Positions 29,977 to 41,079 of a DNA stretch of 64,000 nucleotides are shown piece by piece; position 1 is the stretch's first letter; every line of letters begins with the position of its first letter. Location: the NCBI GenBank assembly GCA_905221605.1, contig CAJNDS010002130.1:562001-626000 (forward strand), written 5' to 3'. The notes under the pieces are model-generated. The model was not told the origin of the DNA, made no database searches, and saw nothing but the letters and a program-made list of their open reading frames with translations. This stretch comes from Symbiodinium natans. Taxonomy: Eukaryota; Sar; Dinophyceae; Suessiales; Symbiodiniaceae. The translations under genes and the position numbers were made by a program.

Positions 29977-32029
29977 ATGGTCTGCATTCGAGTGGTTCGC
30001 TTAAGTGGGGAAGTCATGGAGATCCCCGTGGCCCTGCCACGAGACGAACACGTATGCGCGGGATACGTGAAGATGCACCTCGCAAAAGCTTCCCCGCGCC
30101 CACCCACAGCCTGTGTGGTCCGGCTGATCGGCACCGATGCGAAGGAGATCGGAAACACTGAGCAACTCACTTGGGAATGCCTGGAACAGGGAGTGCTTCA
30201 GCATGCGCTAGTGGACGTGATGTCCCTGGCCCCGCGTTTGCTGAATGTGGATCCATTCCATCTCATCTTTCCTGCAGATCCGAAGAAGCTGATGGACCCA
30301 TGGCTTGTCATCGACCTCGCCCTCGACATTTTCGAGAAACGGGGTCGTGATGTGGATGTTTGCCAGCGGTTCTTCTCTGCTTGGACAGAAGCAGTCCTGG
30401 GTACATCGAAAGAGGAAGCAAATCAGGTTGAGCCGGACGGATGCACATGGCTCACCAGAATGCTCGCCCTTTGGGATGAACTTCGGCGCCGAATTGTGCA
30501 AAGTCAGCCTTGGGATGGGCCGCCAAATCCATTCGGTGCATGTGCCCTTCCTGCAGTCCACATGACGACCATTCGCTTTGTGAAGGACAAGATGCAGGTT
30601 CAGACTCTCGAGCAGACTTTCCAGACGGTCGGGGGCGTGCTCGTGGAGGCAACGTCCCGGGATCCCAATGCACTGAACTTGGAGCCATTCCATGTCGTCT
30701 TTCCGGCAGATCCGAAGAAGCTGATGGACCCAGCTCTCGTCATCAACCTTGCCCACGGCATTTTCAAGACAAGGGGTCGTGATGTTATTGCTTGCCAGCA
30801 GTTCTTCTCCGCCTGGACAAAAGCAGTCATGGGCACATCGAAAGCGGGAGCAAATCAGGTTGAGTCAGATGGGCGCACGTTGCTCACCAGAATGCTCGTG
30901 CTTCTGAAAATTGTTCATGAAGCAGACGAGCCTTCCGATCACCCAAGGCCGTCAGAGTTCGGAGATGACTTTCTCATGCCGGCCCAACATGCCATTGTGA
31001 TGACGATGATTTGGCTTGTAAGAAAGAAGCTCCACATTCAGACGGTAGAGAAGACCTTCCACGTCTCCCCCTACGATGGGATGATGAAACTCCTCTGGAC
31101 CTTCGTGCAGGACAAACTCTCATTACCACGAGGCACCAAGACCTCAAACCCCCCAAAGTGAGCTCGAGAAAATCTAGATCCGAACCGCACAACCCTGAAC
31201 CCTAAACTGTAAACCCCACCGTAATCTCGCTGTGACTGTCCCCAGGGGCTGGGCATCACGCTGGTCTCGTCGAGGGGTATGGGGCAGACCTGATGCTTGC
31301 ATTGATCCAGAGAGGCCTTCCCAGGAGGTACTGGGCAGGTTGCTTTGGCTTCTCTTGGTGTTCCGTTTTGCTTTTTGGATTTAGGGTGTAGGGCTAGGCG
31401 GTATCATGCTGTATCGTTCCTATGTCATGGTTTCCTCATGTCTTGCAGGCTGCTTCGGCCCTTTCGACGACAACCTCCTGCAGTACATCCTCGAATCAAC
31501 ATGCAAACCAGACCCGTATGAACATACTGAGGCCGAAGGAAGACTGAGCGTTGCTCTTGCTAAGAAGTACACTTTGGAAGAGTTGTGCCACCAGAGCTCC
31601 GACGGTTACAATGCACTCTTCTACGCTGAGCGAGTTGCTCGTGAAATTGAAGACAGATGGCCAGTGAATGCTCCACACGGTCTCAGGATTTGGGTCCAAC
31701 TTCGTGACGTTATTAGGGAGCAGCTGCAAGTGCGTGCGGGGGAGTTTCAGGGCACATTGTGTGAGTTGGCTGCGCTGGCGGGATCGGTGAGGATGGCCTT
31801 GGGCGGCCAGTCCCTTCCGGCGTTTGATGAACAGCTTTGGGCCCGGGCTTCAGTGATTCGTGAGCAGTGGTTGAGCATGGGATGGCACTTTGCCAGAAAT
31901 GACAGGCACGGACAAACCTCGGAGGTCGTAAGTTGGCATCTCCAAGCAGCTCGCCAGGGCCAGGGGGGCAAGGATGCATCTCACGAGCCACCCGCCATCG
32001 CAAAGACTTCTGTGAGGCGTGCCTTGTAA
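29977..32029 (+). CDS. Unidentified dinoflagellate-type protein with internal ~144-residue duplication
   Basis: The ATG at 29977 opens a 394-codon frame to TGA 31159-31161. The N-terminus MVCIRVVRLSGEVMEIPVAL is followed by about 45 residues and looks ubiquitin-like (beta-strand pattern only). Two tandem copies follow: one with PFHLIFPADPKKLMDPWLV, FFSAWTEAVLGTSK and TRMLALW, the next with PFHVVFPADPKKLMDPALV, FFSAWTKAVMGTSK and TRMLVLL, offset about 144 residues, with high DNA identity. After the stop lies a second open segment (31449-32029, after tcttgcag): CFGPFDDNLLQYILEST..., 193 codons to TAA. If a GA donor is used at 31160 (AAGT|GAGCTC), the two join in frame into about 588 residues; otherwise they are two genes or the first ends at its TGA. 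No catalytic motif was recognised. Few repeats are nearby. Confidence 0.6.
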
Positions 32030-33147
32030 TTTATTGTTTATGGAGTTGAATTCACCACCTCCCCATACCTCCCTTCGGGATGCGAAACGCATCTTGCGCA
32101 AGCCATGTACAGTTTGGCGTGGGGAGTCGTCGAAGCTTCTTGGGCCTGTCAGGCCGAACCCCAACACGACCCTGCAGCCGAGTCATGAGATGGTTAAGGT
32201 TCTGAGCCCTCGGTCCTAAGCCGCGAAGCCGCCAAGCCGTACCTGTCCTGAACATCCCTAAACGTGCTCTCATTCCTCAAGACGGGGACCGAGGGTTCAG
32301 TGGTTTAGGGCGTGTAGGATTTGGGGTCTATCAGTTAAGGGTTGCAGGGCAGTGTTTTCGTGAAACTAATTAACTGAAATAGTTCAACGTCGAAGTTCTC
32401 TTCGAGATAAGAGCGGAGGTTCCATTTCCAGCTCTGTCGATAGCAGAGGGGCCTCCTACTGATGCATAATTGACCAACCCGGATCCCGCGACAGCGTGCA
32501 GAGTGAAAACGTGCCTGGCGATTCTGGAGCTGAGCCGGTGCCGCAAGAGTCATGACTGGTTTACACGATGCCGCAGAATAGAAACCTGTGACAAGGTTCT
32601 GCGGCTGGGTTGAGAGCAAGCTTCGCATTCTCCACAAGACCCTCGAGGCCTCAACAGAGTGGTCAAGCCCATGTGGGCCCCCACATGTGTCCCCCGTCTT
32701 GACCTCACAGGGAGCCGTTTCTGGAATGATGATCCACCCCAATCCGGAGCAGTACGAGCTGAGGCCGGGGCCTAGGCTGTTTGCTGCGACTCGAAGGTTC
32801 GTGGGTAGCCTTAAGTAGGATGCCCTGTACCAAAGTTGGGCCAGAAAAACAGTTGCCCCACTTTTGACCCTAAACCTACTTCTGACTCGTGCTGGTTTGA
32901 GCGCAGTCTTCTGAGCCCATCCCAGTTTCAATTTAGGCCCTCAGTTCCTTGGGACTGCATGGAGGTTTCCGAGAATTAGGGGTGCATAGTTTGGGTTTTC
33001 TCAAAATAACCTTTTGGGCATGGACCACAGGTTTCCTTTCAGGGTGTGTTTAGCCCCCGAGGTTGGGAGGAGTACCATGCTGGGGATAGACTACTCTATA
33101 GAGCAGAAAGCACGGCTGCATCTTTGATTTTCACCTCCAAGCTGCAG
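32030..33147. other. No supported gene
   Basis: Unique sequence. A 198-codon reverse ORF (32335-32931) overlaps a 76-codon forward one (32588-32818); neither shows a domain, and no telomere-like array occurs. Either could be real. Confidence 0.4.
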
Positions 33148-33237
33148 GAACACGGACGCCGAGTGGGAGTGGGGCTGCCGGGACCTGAGATGCGCTCCGT
33201 AGTCCCATTTGTGCCGAAGTCTTGTCCGAAACATACC
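33148..33237 (+). CDS. Probable exon, unidentified
   Basis: After agctgcag the frame EHGRRVGVGLPGPEMRSVV... is open for 29 codons and runs directly into CCCTAAA repeat (33236-33295). A 20-bp microexon-like segment (33411-33431, between tttgcag and GTAAGACC) follows. Confidence 0.4.
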
Positions 33238-33739
33238 CTAAACCCTAAACCCTAAACCCTAAACCCTAAACCCCAAACCCTAAACCCTCAAACCCCCACG
33301 AGCCGAGACCCGTTGGGCACCCGAAAGCTCCAACCGTAGGCGGTTGCCGTTGGGATCTTTGATATCTTTCCTCAGGCTATCTTAGCCATCTTAGCTCGAA
33401 GTCTGTTTGCAGAGGGTTGACAGGGCCAACGGGTAAGACCCCCAAGAGCGGAGACCCCCTAAACAGTGAGCCCAGGTGGCATGTTCATCGAACTTGCGTT
33501 CCTCCAAGATCAGGGCTCCTACGTGGGCCAGACGGTGGATTTGAGGCCGGGGCTGATTGGTTGTGGGCAGGGGCTGATTTAGGGGGTTGTTCGTTATATT
33601 GCCTTGGTGGTCTCTTTAAGCAGGTTTTTTTTTGGTATGGGGTTCTGATTAGGGTGTCTAGGGGCTATGTTAAGTTAAGGTATAGGAGCAACAGACAAAG
33701 AGGCCACCGGCTTCTATAAGTTGTTCAGGTTTAGAGTTC

Positions 33740-34110
33740 GGCGCCCAAAACCTTCCATGAAAGAATTAGATAGAGGGTTCGCCTTTGATTGGCCCGCGTC
33801 AGCTAAAGTCCGAGGCGCGCCAGTGCGCGATAGTTTCTGCGAGAGAGCTCTGGTTGCGAGAGCGCGCGATAGCGCGTGAGAGGGTAGGTGTTGCTTATTA
33901 AACATGGCTGGGTTCAGGCTATTTTGAAGGTTTGGGGTCTTGTGTTGGAAGTGTTTAGCTTCTTCCCGCGATAGTCCGCGTCAGTGCAACCCCCAAAAAA
34001 ACACGTCCGCGTCAGCGCGCGAAGAGGTCTGCATAAGGCCGCGCGAGAGCCCGCGAGAGCACTTCCATAGTCGAATGAAAAGTTCAAAGGGTTTTGGCCA
34101 CTGCCCAGTT
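33740..34110. other. CpG-rich stretch with GCGCGAGAG and CCGCGTCAG words
   Basis: Words such as gcgcgatag, gcgcgagag and ccgcgtcag recur at 33800-33880 and 33965-34065, on two similar patches about 160 bp apart. They may be a diverged direct duplication. No coding frame is convincing. Confidence 0.45.
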
Positions 34111-34346
34111 GACAAAGACACTTCAACCTTAAAACCCTACGTCCTCAACCCGAAGCTTCAAACCCTGAACCGCTCCATAGCCTTGCAAGGGTTTCGGGTT
34201 TAGGGCTTGGGCGCCTAGGCCCGTGAGTCTTCCCAAATGAGCCCCTAAGAACTTAAAGTGCTAAACACTAAACCCCAAACCCCAAACCCTAAACCCTAAA
34301 CCCGAAACCCTAAACCCCAAACTCCCCAAACCCCTAAGCCCGCCAG

Positions 34347-35937
34347 GCCCTCCTTGCACCAGTTCGCCGAAGTGGTCGCCACCTGGGCGGAGAAGGTCTC
34401 CGAGATGCGTGCCGACTATAGAGCTTTACACCCGGTTCGGGATTCTGGGGGTTGGAGACTGAGGTTAGGGTTTAGGGTTTAGGGTTTAGGGTTTAGGGTT
34501 TAGGGTTTGGGGTTTGGGGTTTAGGGTTTAGGGTTTAGGGTTTGGGGTTTGGGGTTTAGGGTTTAGGGTTTAGGGTTTAGTTCTCGAAACGATGACAGAT
34601 CGTGGCAGGAGACCTACAACTCCGAGTTTAAGCTCAAGCTCAAGGCTGTGAAGAGGACGAAGAAGAGAGTCGGCGTGAGTCGGCAGCGGGGGGGGGGGGG
34701 CTTGCTCTCGATTCGACTCCCTTCTCTTGGCGTCCTTCTCAGAAAGAGTTCGAAAGCAAAACGTGGCAGCTCGGAGGGGGTATCATAGAGACCAAAGACA
34801 AGAGACTCAACTTCCTGGCAGGTGTGCTCAGAGCGTGGGGTTTGGGCTTTGGGGTCGTGAGCTGTGACGCTTCGCTGCACGTTGAGATGTGGGGAAGGAC
34901 GCGTCTTCCGGAGTACGCGCTGAAGGCGCGGAGTGCCAAGCGCCGAGCCAGACCCCCCTCGTGGCACTTTTGTCACAGGGGGGTTTGGGTGGGGGTGCAC
35001 TCAACTCCCTGGTGCCCTGAAACCTAAACCGTGTAAACCGCGCTCCCTCCCTCTCTCTCTCTCTCTTTTTCTGTCTCGCTCTCTCTCTCTCTCTCTCTCT
35101 GCGTCTCGGTCCCCTTCTCCTGATCTCCGTTTCTATCTCCGCCTCTGTCGACTGGGCTCGATCGTGTTTGATCAATGAAGCCAAAGCTCTCGCAGGCAGA
35201 GGCGGCCAAGAGGACTCGTCAATTCAAAGGGTGAGCGACACCCGATCTCCTTCGGCTGATGAGCTCGGCTGTTGAGGAAGGTCTGCATCTAAAGAGTCCT
35301 CAACAACCCAGAAATGCTTCGCGTTGAAGGTCCCGAAACCTTAAACCCCAACATGACACTCTCGTAGGTTCTCAGAATTGCAAGCCGCCTGGCACAAGAG
35401 CTGCAGGGCCCCTCCCCCCCCCCCTGTTGCACAGTCTCCGGCCAGAAAAAGTCACCTCATCAAGCGCGAGCCTCTTCGTTCAGAATTCAGGGCCCCCCAG
35501 GGCAGTTTATGTCACAAAGTCGCTGCACTCAAAGTCTTCGCCCCACAGGGAGGTCCCGCAACTCCACAACTTCCTCACTCAGCGAGCTTGGACCAGTCTT
35601 TTCACCACATCGAAGCACCACAAGCGCAGACATCATTCATTCCGCACAAATCCCTTTGCCCCTCCAAGTCCCCAGCTCACAAAAAGTGGCAGCAGACGAG
35701 CGTAGTCAATCTACATCCCGAAGCCTAACCCTGAACCCCAATTCCTGCCAAACATGGAGACCGTTCAAGCTTTTCAAAGCTTGCCTGAAGCCCGAAACAA
35801 GCCAACTCCCTCCGGGCCCCATGTCACTCCTCGCCTGGCTGTGGCCGTTACTGCGGCGCGCTGCCGCACGCCTTGGCCTTGGCCGCGAGCCGGAGCGGCG
35901 CGGCACTGAAACGAGCTGTTTAGAAACTTCAGATTGA
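34347..35937 (+). CDS. Six-exon gene, unidentified, all intron phases closed
   Basis: Exons: 34347-34434 (PSLHQFAEVVATWAEKVSEM...), 34609-34674 (ETYNSEFKLKLKAVKRTKKR), 34743-34821 (KEFESKTWQLGGGIIETKDK...), 34887-34912 (DVGKDASSG), 35196-35230 (AEAAKRTRQFKG), 35376-35937 (IASRLAQELQ... to TGA 35935-35937). Donors are GTTCGG, GTGAGT, GTGTGC, GTACGC and GTGAGC; acceptors are ggcag, ctcag, tgag, cgcag and ctcag. Every junction keeps frame (phases 0, 0, 1, 0, 2). Intron 1 (174 bp) is mostly TTTAGGG/TTTGGGG repeat. The protein is basic and helical, with a long Ser/Pro-rich C-terminal exon. No known family. An upstream start exon is missing. The long last exon is the least certain part. Confidence 0.6.
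34435..34608 (+). other. Intron filled with TTTAGGG/TTTGGGG repeats
   Basis: Starts GTTCGGG, contains about 16 TTTAGGG/TTTGGGG units (34465-34580) and ends gatcgtggcag. The flanking exons join in phase 0. Confidence 0.6.
35050..35110. repeat. CT-rich tract inside an intron
   Basis: ctctctctct runs between the exons ending 34912 and starting 35196. Confidence 0.8.
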
Positions 35938-36223
35938 CTTGGCGGTTCAGTTAAGGGATTTTGGGGAATCCTGATGTTTTTTGCTCTTATCCGCCGGCTG
36001 CTTTTCAAGATGTTTCGTCAAGTGCTGTCCATGCTCTTCTCGTGCGCTGTCATTTTTGCACTGCTGTTGACCGCTCCCCAGAACCAGAAGGCTCCAGTGA
36101 AAGGGCGGGGGGGTACAGTAGGGCGCAGGCCGTAGCATGTTGCATGATGGCGTGCACAATCTCAAGGATGTGATGTTCTTGTTTATGCCGTCTAGAAGGC
36201 GTCTCCATCTTGTCTGTCTGCAG

Positions 36224-36391
36224 GGTGCAAGTGCCGCTCCTCCGGCCAGAAATTGCCGCGGGCGACCAGAGGCGAATATTTGGGGTTGTGGGCAGGGTGT
36301 TGTGAGACCATCGGGTGAATGCCGCTATACCTTAGACGCACATCTTGCCGAACACCAGGCTCTAACTTCACCGTCGCTCAACGCGGCTTAA
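36224..36391 (+). CDS. Possible terminal exon
   Basis: After gtctgcag the frame GASAAPPARNCRGRPEANI... is open for 55 codons to TAA at 36389-36391. A second frame is open for about 30 codons. Unidentified. The region 35938-36223 upstream has no clear exon. Confidence 0.3.
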   Translation, partial: GASAAPPARNCRGRPEANIWGCGQGVVRPSGECRYTLDAHLAEHQALTSPSLNAA

Positions 36392-36523
36392 GGGCACCTT
36401 GACACCACTTGTTCACGGTACTTAATTGTAAACGCTTGCGCGCGCCGCCTCGGCAGCCGGGCCGGCCCCGGGACAGGAAAGGAGGAAAGAGGGTTTCGCA
36501 AAAAAAGGGAGGAAGGGCAGAGC

Positions 36524-37115
36524 GTGGGGGGGGGGGGGGGGGTCGGGGGGGGGGGGGGGTCCGGGGGGGGGGGGGGGTCGGGGGGGGTGGGGGGGGGGTT
36601 TGAGGCACTAAGCGGGGACCCTCCACAGCATCGGTTTGCAGCTCTCCAAGGGATTGGGGGGGGTCCCACAGGGCGGGGGGGGGGGGGGGGGGGGGTGGCG
36701 TCAGAAAAATTTGGCAATGGGGGAAGGGTTGGGTTAGGGGGAAGGAGGCCCGATCCGGGTCTGCTTGTTCCAGACGCTTCTCGGCAGGAAGCCGAGGCGA
36801 ATAACCAATCATAACGGCACTTATAACCCACTTATAAACCCCTTCCCTAATATGGTTATAAGTACAGTTATAAGTACAGTTATAAGTACAGCTATAAGTA
36901 CAGTTATGATTGGTTAATAAGTACCATGAACCTCCAAGCACCGACATGACAGATGCAAGGCCTGTTGCCAGAGAGGCAGCTGGGGCAAACCAGGCCTCGG
37001 CCGCGCCGATGCGCAGTGATGGGTGGGGCCCCGAGCTCACGCCCGGGACCGCCTCCCCGAAGTCCTCAAGGGGGGGGGAGGGGGGGGGAGGGGGGGGGGG
37101 GGGGGGGTTCGAAGT
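36524..37115. repeat. Cluster of long G-runs
   Basis: Runs of 10-25 G at 36526-36600, 36656-36700 and 37070-37108 on the + strand, separated by single T or TC. Strong G-quadruplex potential. The Gly-rich/Pro-rich ORFs here are artefacts of the runs. An ACT-rich trinucleotide patch follows (37110-37180). Confidence 0.9.
36803..36938. repeat. Foldback element, family E
   Basis: aaccaatcataac (36803) and gttatgattggtt (36903) are perfect inverted ends. The core has four ttataagtacag units. The tail aataagtaccatgaacctcc ends in AAG, where the next exon-like segment begins. The same tail occurs at 38724-38745. Confidence 0.8.
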
Positions 37116-38843
37116 TACTACTATTCCTACTATTGCTGCAATTACTACTAGTACTACTATTACTCTTATTACTAAGATAGGTTGCGGTTCTAGGTACGCA
37201 AACCGAGGCCTCCACTGTTGGACGAGGCTTGGTTGAAGGCCGGGCCTTGGGGTTCTAGATGACGGCCTAGGGCTTTGTAGCTATTGCATCTTATGGACAG
37301 GTATAGCTCCTTAGCAGCTCGCGACCGTTCTTGTTTACCATGTCTCGTCTTGCGTCAACAAGAATCATCTCAGGCTTGAAAGGTTTGATGAGCAAAGGAG
37401 GGGGTGGGGGAGGCCATCCCTCCCGCCACCACCACCCCCACATCCCCCAATTCTTCACGTTCTCAATTCAACGGCCCCCCTCCCCCACCAATTTGGCTCC
37501 GGGCACTTCGTCTGGCCATCAAATGTTGGTTGCATGGGCATTTGCGAACGTTGCCTGGCCCTTCGACTTCCTTTGCTGAAGCTAGTTGCTTAGCTTCGTC
37601 GCCCCGATCTTAAATTCCGTTCTCCGAGGTGTACAAAACATTTGAGGTCTTAGGGCTCAGGGTATTTTGCAAGAAGCGGAGCGTTTAACCCAACATGCGA
37701 GTACTTCGCGCGGACCCGGTGGGGACGATGATGTGTGAACAATTCCACAGGAGTTTGAACCCGGCCTGGAACTCCAAGTCCGGTTTAGGGTTTAGGGTGT
37801 AGGGTTTAGGGTTTAGGGTTTAGGGTTTGGGGTTTAGGGTTTAGGGTTTGGGGTCTAGGAGCCCGTCCAGAGCCGCAGGTGCTGTCCTTCTTCTCTGCGG
37901 TGGACCTCTGCCGGGTCGGCGAAGCGCACGCCAAGCTCAAATCCTTGGCGAGCGACGAGGTCGCCGGGTTGTGGGGTTTCAACGGACTAAAGGGGTTTAG
38001 GGTTTAGGGTTTAGGGCTTAGGGTTTGGGGTTTAGGGTTTAGGGTGTAGGGGGACCCTAGGGGATATTTCGGGGTTATTTAGGTCCCTCCTCAAACCTCT
38101 TCGGGTGACATTTTTCTTGAGCTTCTCTGTACAAAATGTCTGGACCACAATATATTCACTACAGATATATAACGGTTGTTCCACTACAGGTTAGTGCAAC
38201 GAATGTCAAACCATATACAACGAAATGAAACATTCCAATGGCAATTTCAGCAAGTCTAATTGTTTTTTTCAAGAAATAGTACTCTTTTGGAAGCATAATC
38301 CTTACACTATAGCAGTAGAAGTGTGCAAGAGAGAGACCCCCAGACTGGGGCCTCAATGCAGACTAACACCCCTGCTGTCTGTCCATTCTACTCTGAGCTG
38401 CCTCCCTTTCTTCCCAAGCCTGAGCTCTAAACCCTAAAGCCCTAAAGCCCGACAAGCCCCCAATACTGGCAGTCCTTAATAGGGATCGTAGTACCCCCGA
38501 TTATCATACCTAGTAGACCCCAAAACTTTATGGACTGGGAGCCTGCGCTTGGAGGTTCATGGCACTGAAACACTGCCCGAATATGGTTAATAAGTACAGT
38601 CATAAGTACAGTTATAACTGGTCAAACCCTAAGCCCTAAGCCCTAAACCCTAAACCCTAAACCCTAAACCCTAAACCCTAAACCCTAAACCCTAAACCCT
38701 AAACCCTAAACCCTAAACCCTAAATAAGTACCCTGAACCTCCAAGCGGATCCGGACCGAAACCTTTCGCCCCCCCCCCCCCCCGCCGAGGACACCTGGAA
38801 GAGCCTGTGCCAACATCGCTGGCACGGCCGGGCCCAGTTTCGT
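36939..38843 (+). CDS. F-box-like protein gene
   Basis: Possible first exon 36939-~37070: ATG at 36946, MTDARPVAREAAGANQASAA... Main exon ~37861-37975: VLSFFSAVDLCRVGEAHAKL, then KSLASDEVAGLW. Exon 38746-38843: DPDRNLSPPPPPAEDTWKSL, then CQHRWHGRAQ. The pattern (L)SF.S..DLC, then LASD...LW, then W+.LC..RW is that of an F-box domain, which binds Skp1 in SCF ubiquitin ligases. Residues fit by eye only. With donor G|GTTTC at 37976 and acceptor AAG at 38745 the two exons join in frame (phase 1). The acceptor lies in the end of a family-E foldback. Substrate-binding repeats are not visible. A possible extra exon starts at ATG 37340. Confidence 0.45.
37783..38060. repeat. TTTAGGG blocks on both sides of the F-box exon
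   Basis: 37783-37856 and 37990-38053, about 10 and 9 units with a few TTTGGGG. The exon lies exactly between. Confidence 0.9.
38467..38510. repeat. Foldback element, family B, partial
   Basis: ggcagtccttaatagggatc and its partial inverse without the outer TTGGGATGTTCC arms. Confidence 0.6.
38549..38745. repeat. Foldback element, family E, carrying a CCCTAAA array
   Basis: The left end gcttggaggttcatgg and the right end ccctgaacctccaag are inverted. Inside are family-E words (gttaataagtacagtcataa) followed by about 13 CCCTAAG/CCCTAAA units (38625-38723). The telomere-like array interrupts or replaced the right half of the element. Confidence 0.75.
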
Positions 38844-38849
38844 TTTGTT

Positions 38850-39050
38850 TTTTTGTTTTTAGGTTTTAGGTTTCTTCAGGGTTTCTCAGGGTTTTTAGGG
38901 TGTTTAGGGTTTTTAGGGTGTTTAGGGTTTTTAGGGTTTTTAGGGTTTTTAGGGTTTTTAGGGTATTTAGCGTTTTTAGGGTTTTTAGGGTTTTTAGGGT
39001 TTTGGCGGTTTTGGCGGGTTTGGGGGGTTTTTGGGTTTAGGGGTTTGGGG
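38850..39050. repeat. TTTTTAGGG nonamer array
   Basis: About 15 units of ttttagggt/tttttaggg with gtgtttagg variants, a 9-bp period. Confidence 0.9.
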
Positions 39051-39107
39051 CTTGGTACGGACGCAGCCTAAGCCCATGGCCGCAGAAGATTCAGAAGTTG
39101 AACATGT

Positions 39108-39212
39108 GGGGGGTTGACGATATTGGGGGATACCTTTTTGGGGTCCTTACTATAAGGGGATCCTACTATTTGGGGATCTATTTTGGGGGGCCCCCCATTT
39201 TCGTACACCCCA
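39108..39212. repeat. Foldback element, family C
   Basis: Left arm gatattgggggataccttt, right arm cccattttcgtacacccc, core ggggatcctactatttgggg. A second C element in reverse orientation lies at 39510-39613. Confidence 0.8.
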
Positions 39213-39509
39213 AACTTTGCTTGCAGGACCATCAAGGTGGGATTTGGAGTGCTTGGCTTGTTCCCTTGCAGCGTCCCTTACACTACCCTTTACATTTAAC
39301 ATGTTGTTGTAGTATGCTGTCTTCTCTATCATCTACCAGAAGATGGTGTGTGCACATATCTGCGCATTTTGAGAGCTGGACTACCCTCCACATCCCCTAC
39401 GCAGTCTTCGCACCGAAGTGTCTCGTGGGTCGGGAAAAAAAAGCAGGACCAAAAGCCCTGAAGCCTAAGTCATACCGGAATCAACGGAGAAACTTGTGGG
39501 AGCCACCTG

Positions 39510-39613
39510 GGTATTTTCCAAAATAGAGTTACCTCGCTTAAACCCCAAAATAGACTCGAATCCCCTTACAGGGACCTCCCAAAAAGGCTACCCCTATTTT
39601 CGGAAACCCCCAT
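39510..39613. repeat. Foldback element, family C
   Basis: ttttccaaaatagagttacc at the left, cccctattttcggaaacccc at the right. 39614-40040 holds no supported gene. Confidence 0.8.
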
Positions 39614-40059
39614 CAGAGAAATTTGGAGAAAAAAAACCAGTCTGGCCGTTGAGTTTTCGAGGGCCATCCCAAGCTCCGGTGCCACTCTGCGCAGGCAAGC
39701 AGTGGATGAAGCCGGGTGAGCTCTTCCGAAATGGCGCTTGGGTGTGCAGCTGTATTTCGACAGGGCGGGGGAATCATTCCCCACTGCTTCGGGGCCGAGA
39801 GGTTTGGGAAGCCTGGGGCTGTATACGGCTGTAGTTTTTTGAAGGCTGTGGGTGGCTTCAGGGTTGGTTTGAGATTCCTGGGTGCTACCGATGTCAAGTA
39901 GTAGCTAGATAGGTCGTTGAAATAGGTCACGTTTGTTCTACTTGGATGGGCTTAATTGCAGGGCCAACTAAGTCATGCCCGTGGACAGCTGCATATCGGC
40001 CCACGACGACCCAGACCTCTTGTTGGAATACCGCATGCACCACCACCCACACACACAAA

Positions 40060-40250
40060 TAACAACATTTTTTAACAATAATAAGAAGAAGAATCAATAA
40101 GAATGCAGGTAAAAATCACAATAATAGTAATGATAATAATATTAATAATAGAATAATAGGACTAAGAATGATGATGATAATAACAATAGTAATAATACAA
40201 CAATAGCAAATAAACCACACACACACACACAATCACACACACACACACAA

Positions 40251-40300
<50 letters not shown>
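40060..40300. repeat. AAT-rich and CA microsatellites
   Basis: 40060-40205 is an imperfect AAT/AAC tract; 40215-40298 is (CA)n with two aatcac breaks. Confidence 0.9.
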
Positions 40301-40301
<1 letters not shown>

Positions 40302-40309
40302 GAACCTTG

Positions 40310-40491
40310 CCGAGGTGACTACTCTGGCTTGAGACTGTCCGTGGCAGAGTGCAAATCTCTTCTTCAGCGACGTGGCTTTCAGATACCACATGTCACCGCA
40401 TCTCAGCAAAATGTGGAAAAAGAATGCACTGCGGTCAGGGAAAAATGCTACGGCTGTCGCAAGAAGACTGTCTTTAAGCGACCAACCCCGG
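40310..40491 (+). CDS. Probable exon, Cys/Lys-rich, unidentified
   Basis: An open frame through GDYSGLRLSVAECKSLLQRR, VTASQQNVEKECTAVREK and CYGCRKKTVFKRPTP ends at GTAAGTGA, a strong donor. The start is uncertain because a CA repeat precedes it. Downstream, 40555-40625 has a further open segment after ctgcag. It may be a small basic protein; no family was recognised. Confidence 0.45.
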
Positions 40492-41079
40492 GTAAGTGAT
40501 ATTTCCTGCGACTGTACCTTGTCAGTGCCACTGCCGCTGCCGCTGCCGCTGCTGCAGCAACAAAACCGCTCACTTAGGAGAAGTCCGATCTACTCTGCGC
40601 GCTTCACGAGACGAACCCGCATGTTCCAGGAGAAGTCGGGCAGCTTAATGGCTCATGCTATTGTTATGTTCCAGCCCTAACTCATCCTACTCTTTCAACA
40701 ATCTTTCATGTGAGGGCGACTGCCACGCAGTGGCATGTCAGAACTCAACTTTCCAGGCGCGACATCACTCTCTGAGGTCGGCTCAGGATTTTGCTGTCTG
40801 CCATGCTTGGGGTGTCATGCTGCCATGAATTTGGAGCATACAAGCCTTCAACCGCCCACGTGCAAAATTCTTACTCTATGCCGGAAAAGCACAGAGATTT
40901 ACTCAACATGGTTTTCTGGCGATGGGCCATGTCCTTCGTATGGATGCAGTGCGTCAGCCCGAAGCCCTAGACCAAAATCTTAGGTTGTCACTTGGAAGCA
41001 GAGATAAAAGTTCCTGATTGCCAATGTTTTTGTGATTGTTGAGGTGTTTTGTTCAGATACTGAAGAAGTACGAGGAGTA

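Noticed and set aside
32335-32931. 198-codon reverse ORF
   Set aside because: No motif, no splice or start evidence, and an overlapping forward frame is also open.
35034-35184. Arg/Glu-rich reverse ORF
   Set aside because: Translation of the CT-rich intronic tract on the opposite strand.
36378-37040. 220-codon Pro-rich reverse ORF
   Set aside because: Driven by the G-runs (CCC codons on the reverse strand) and passing through a foldback element.
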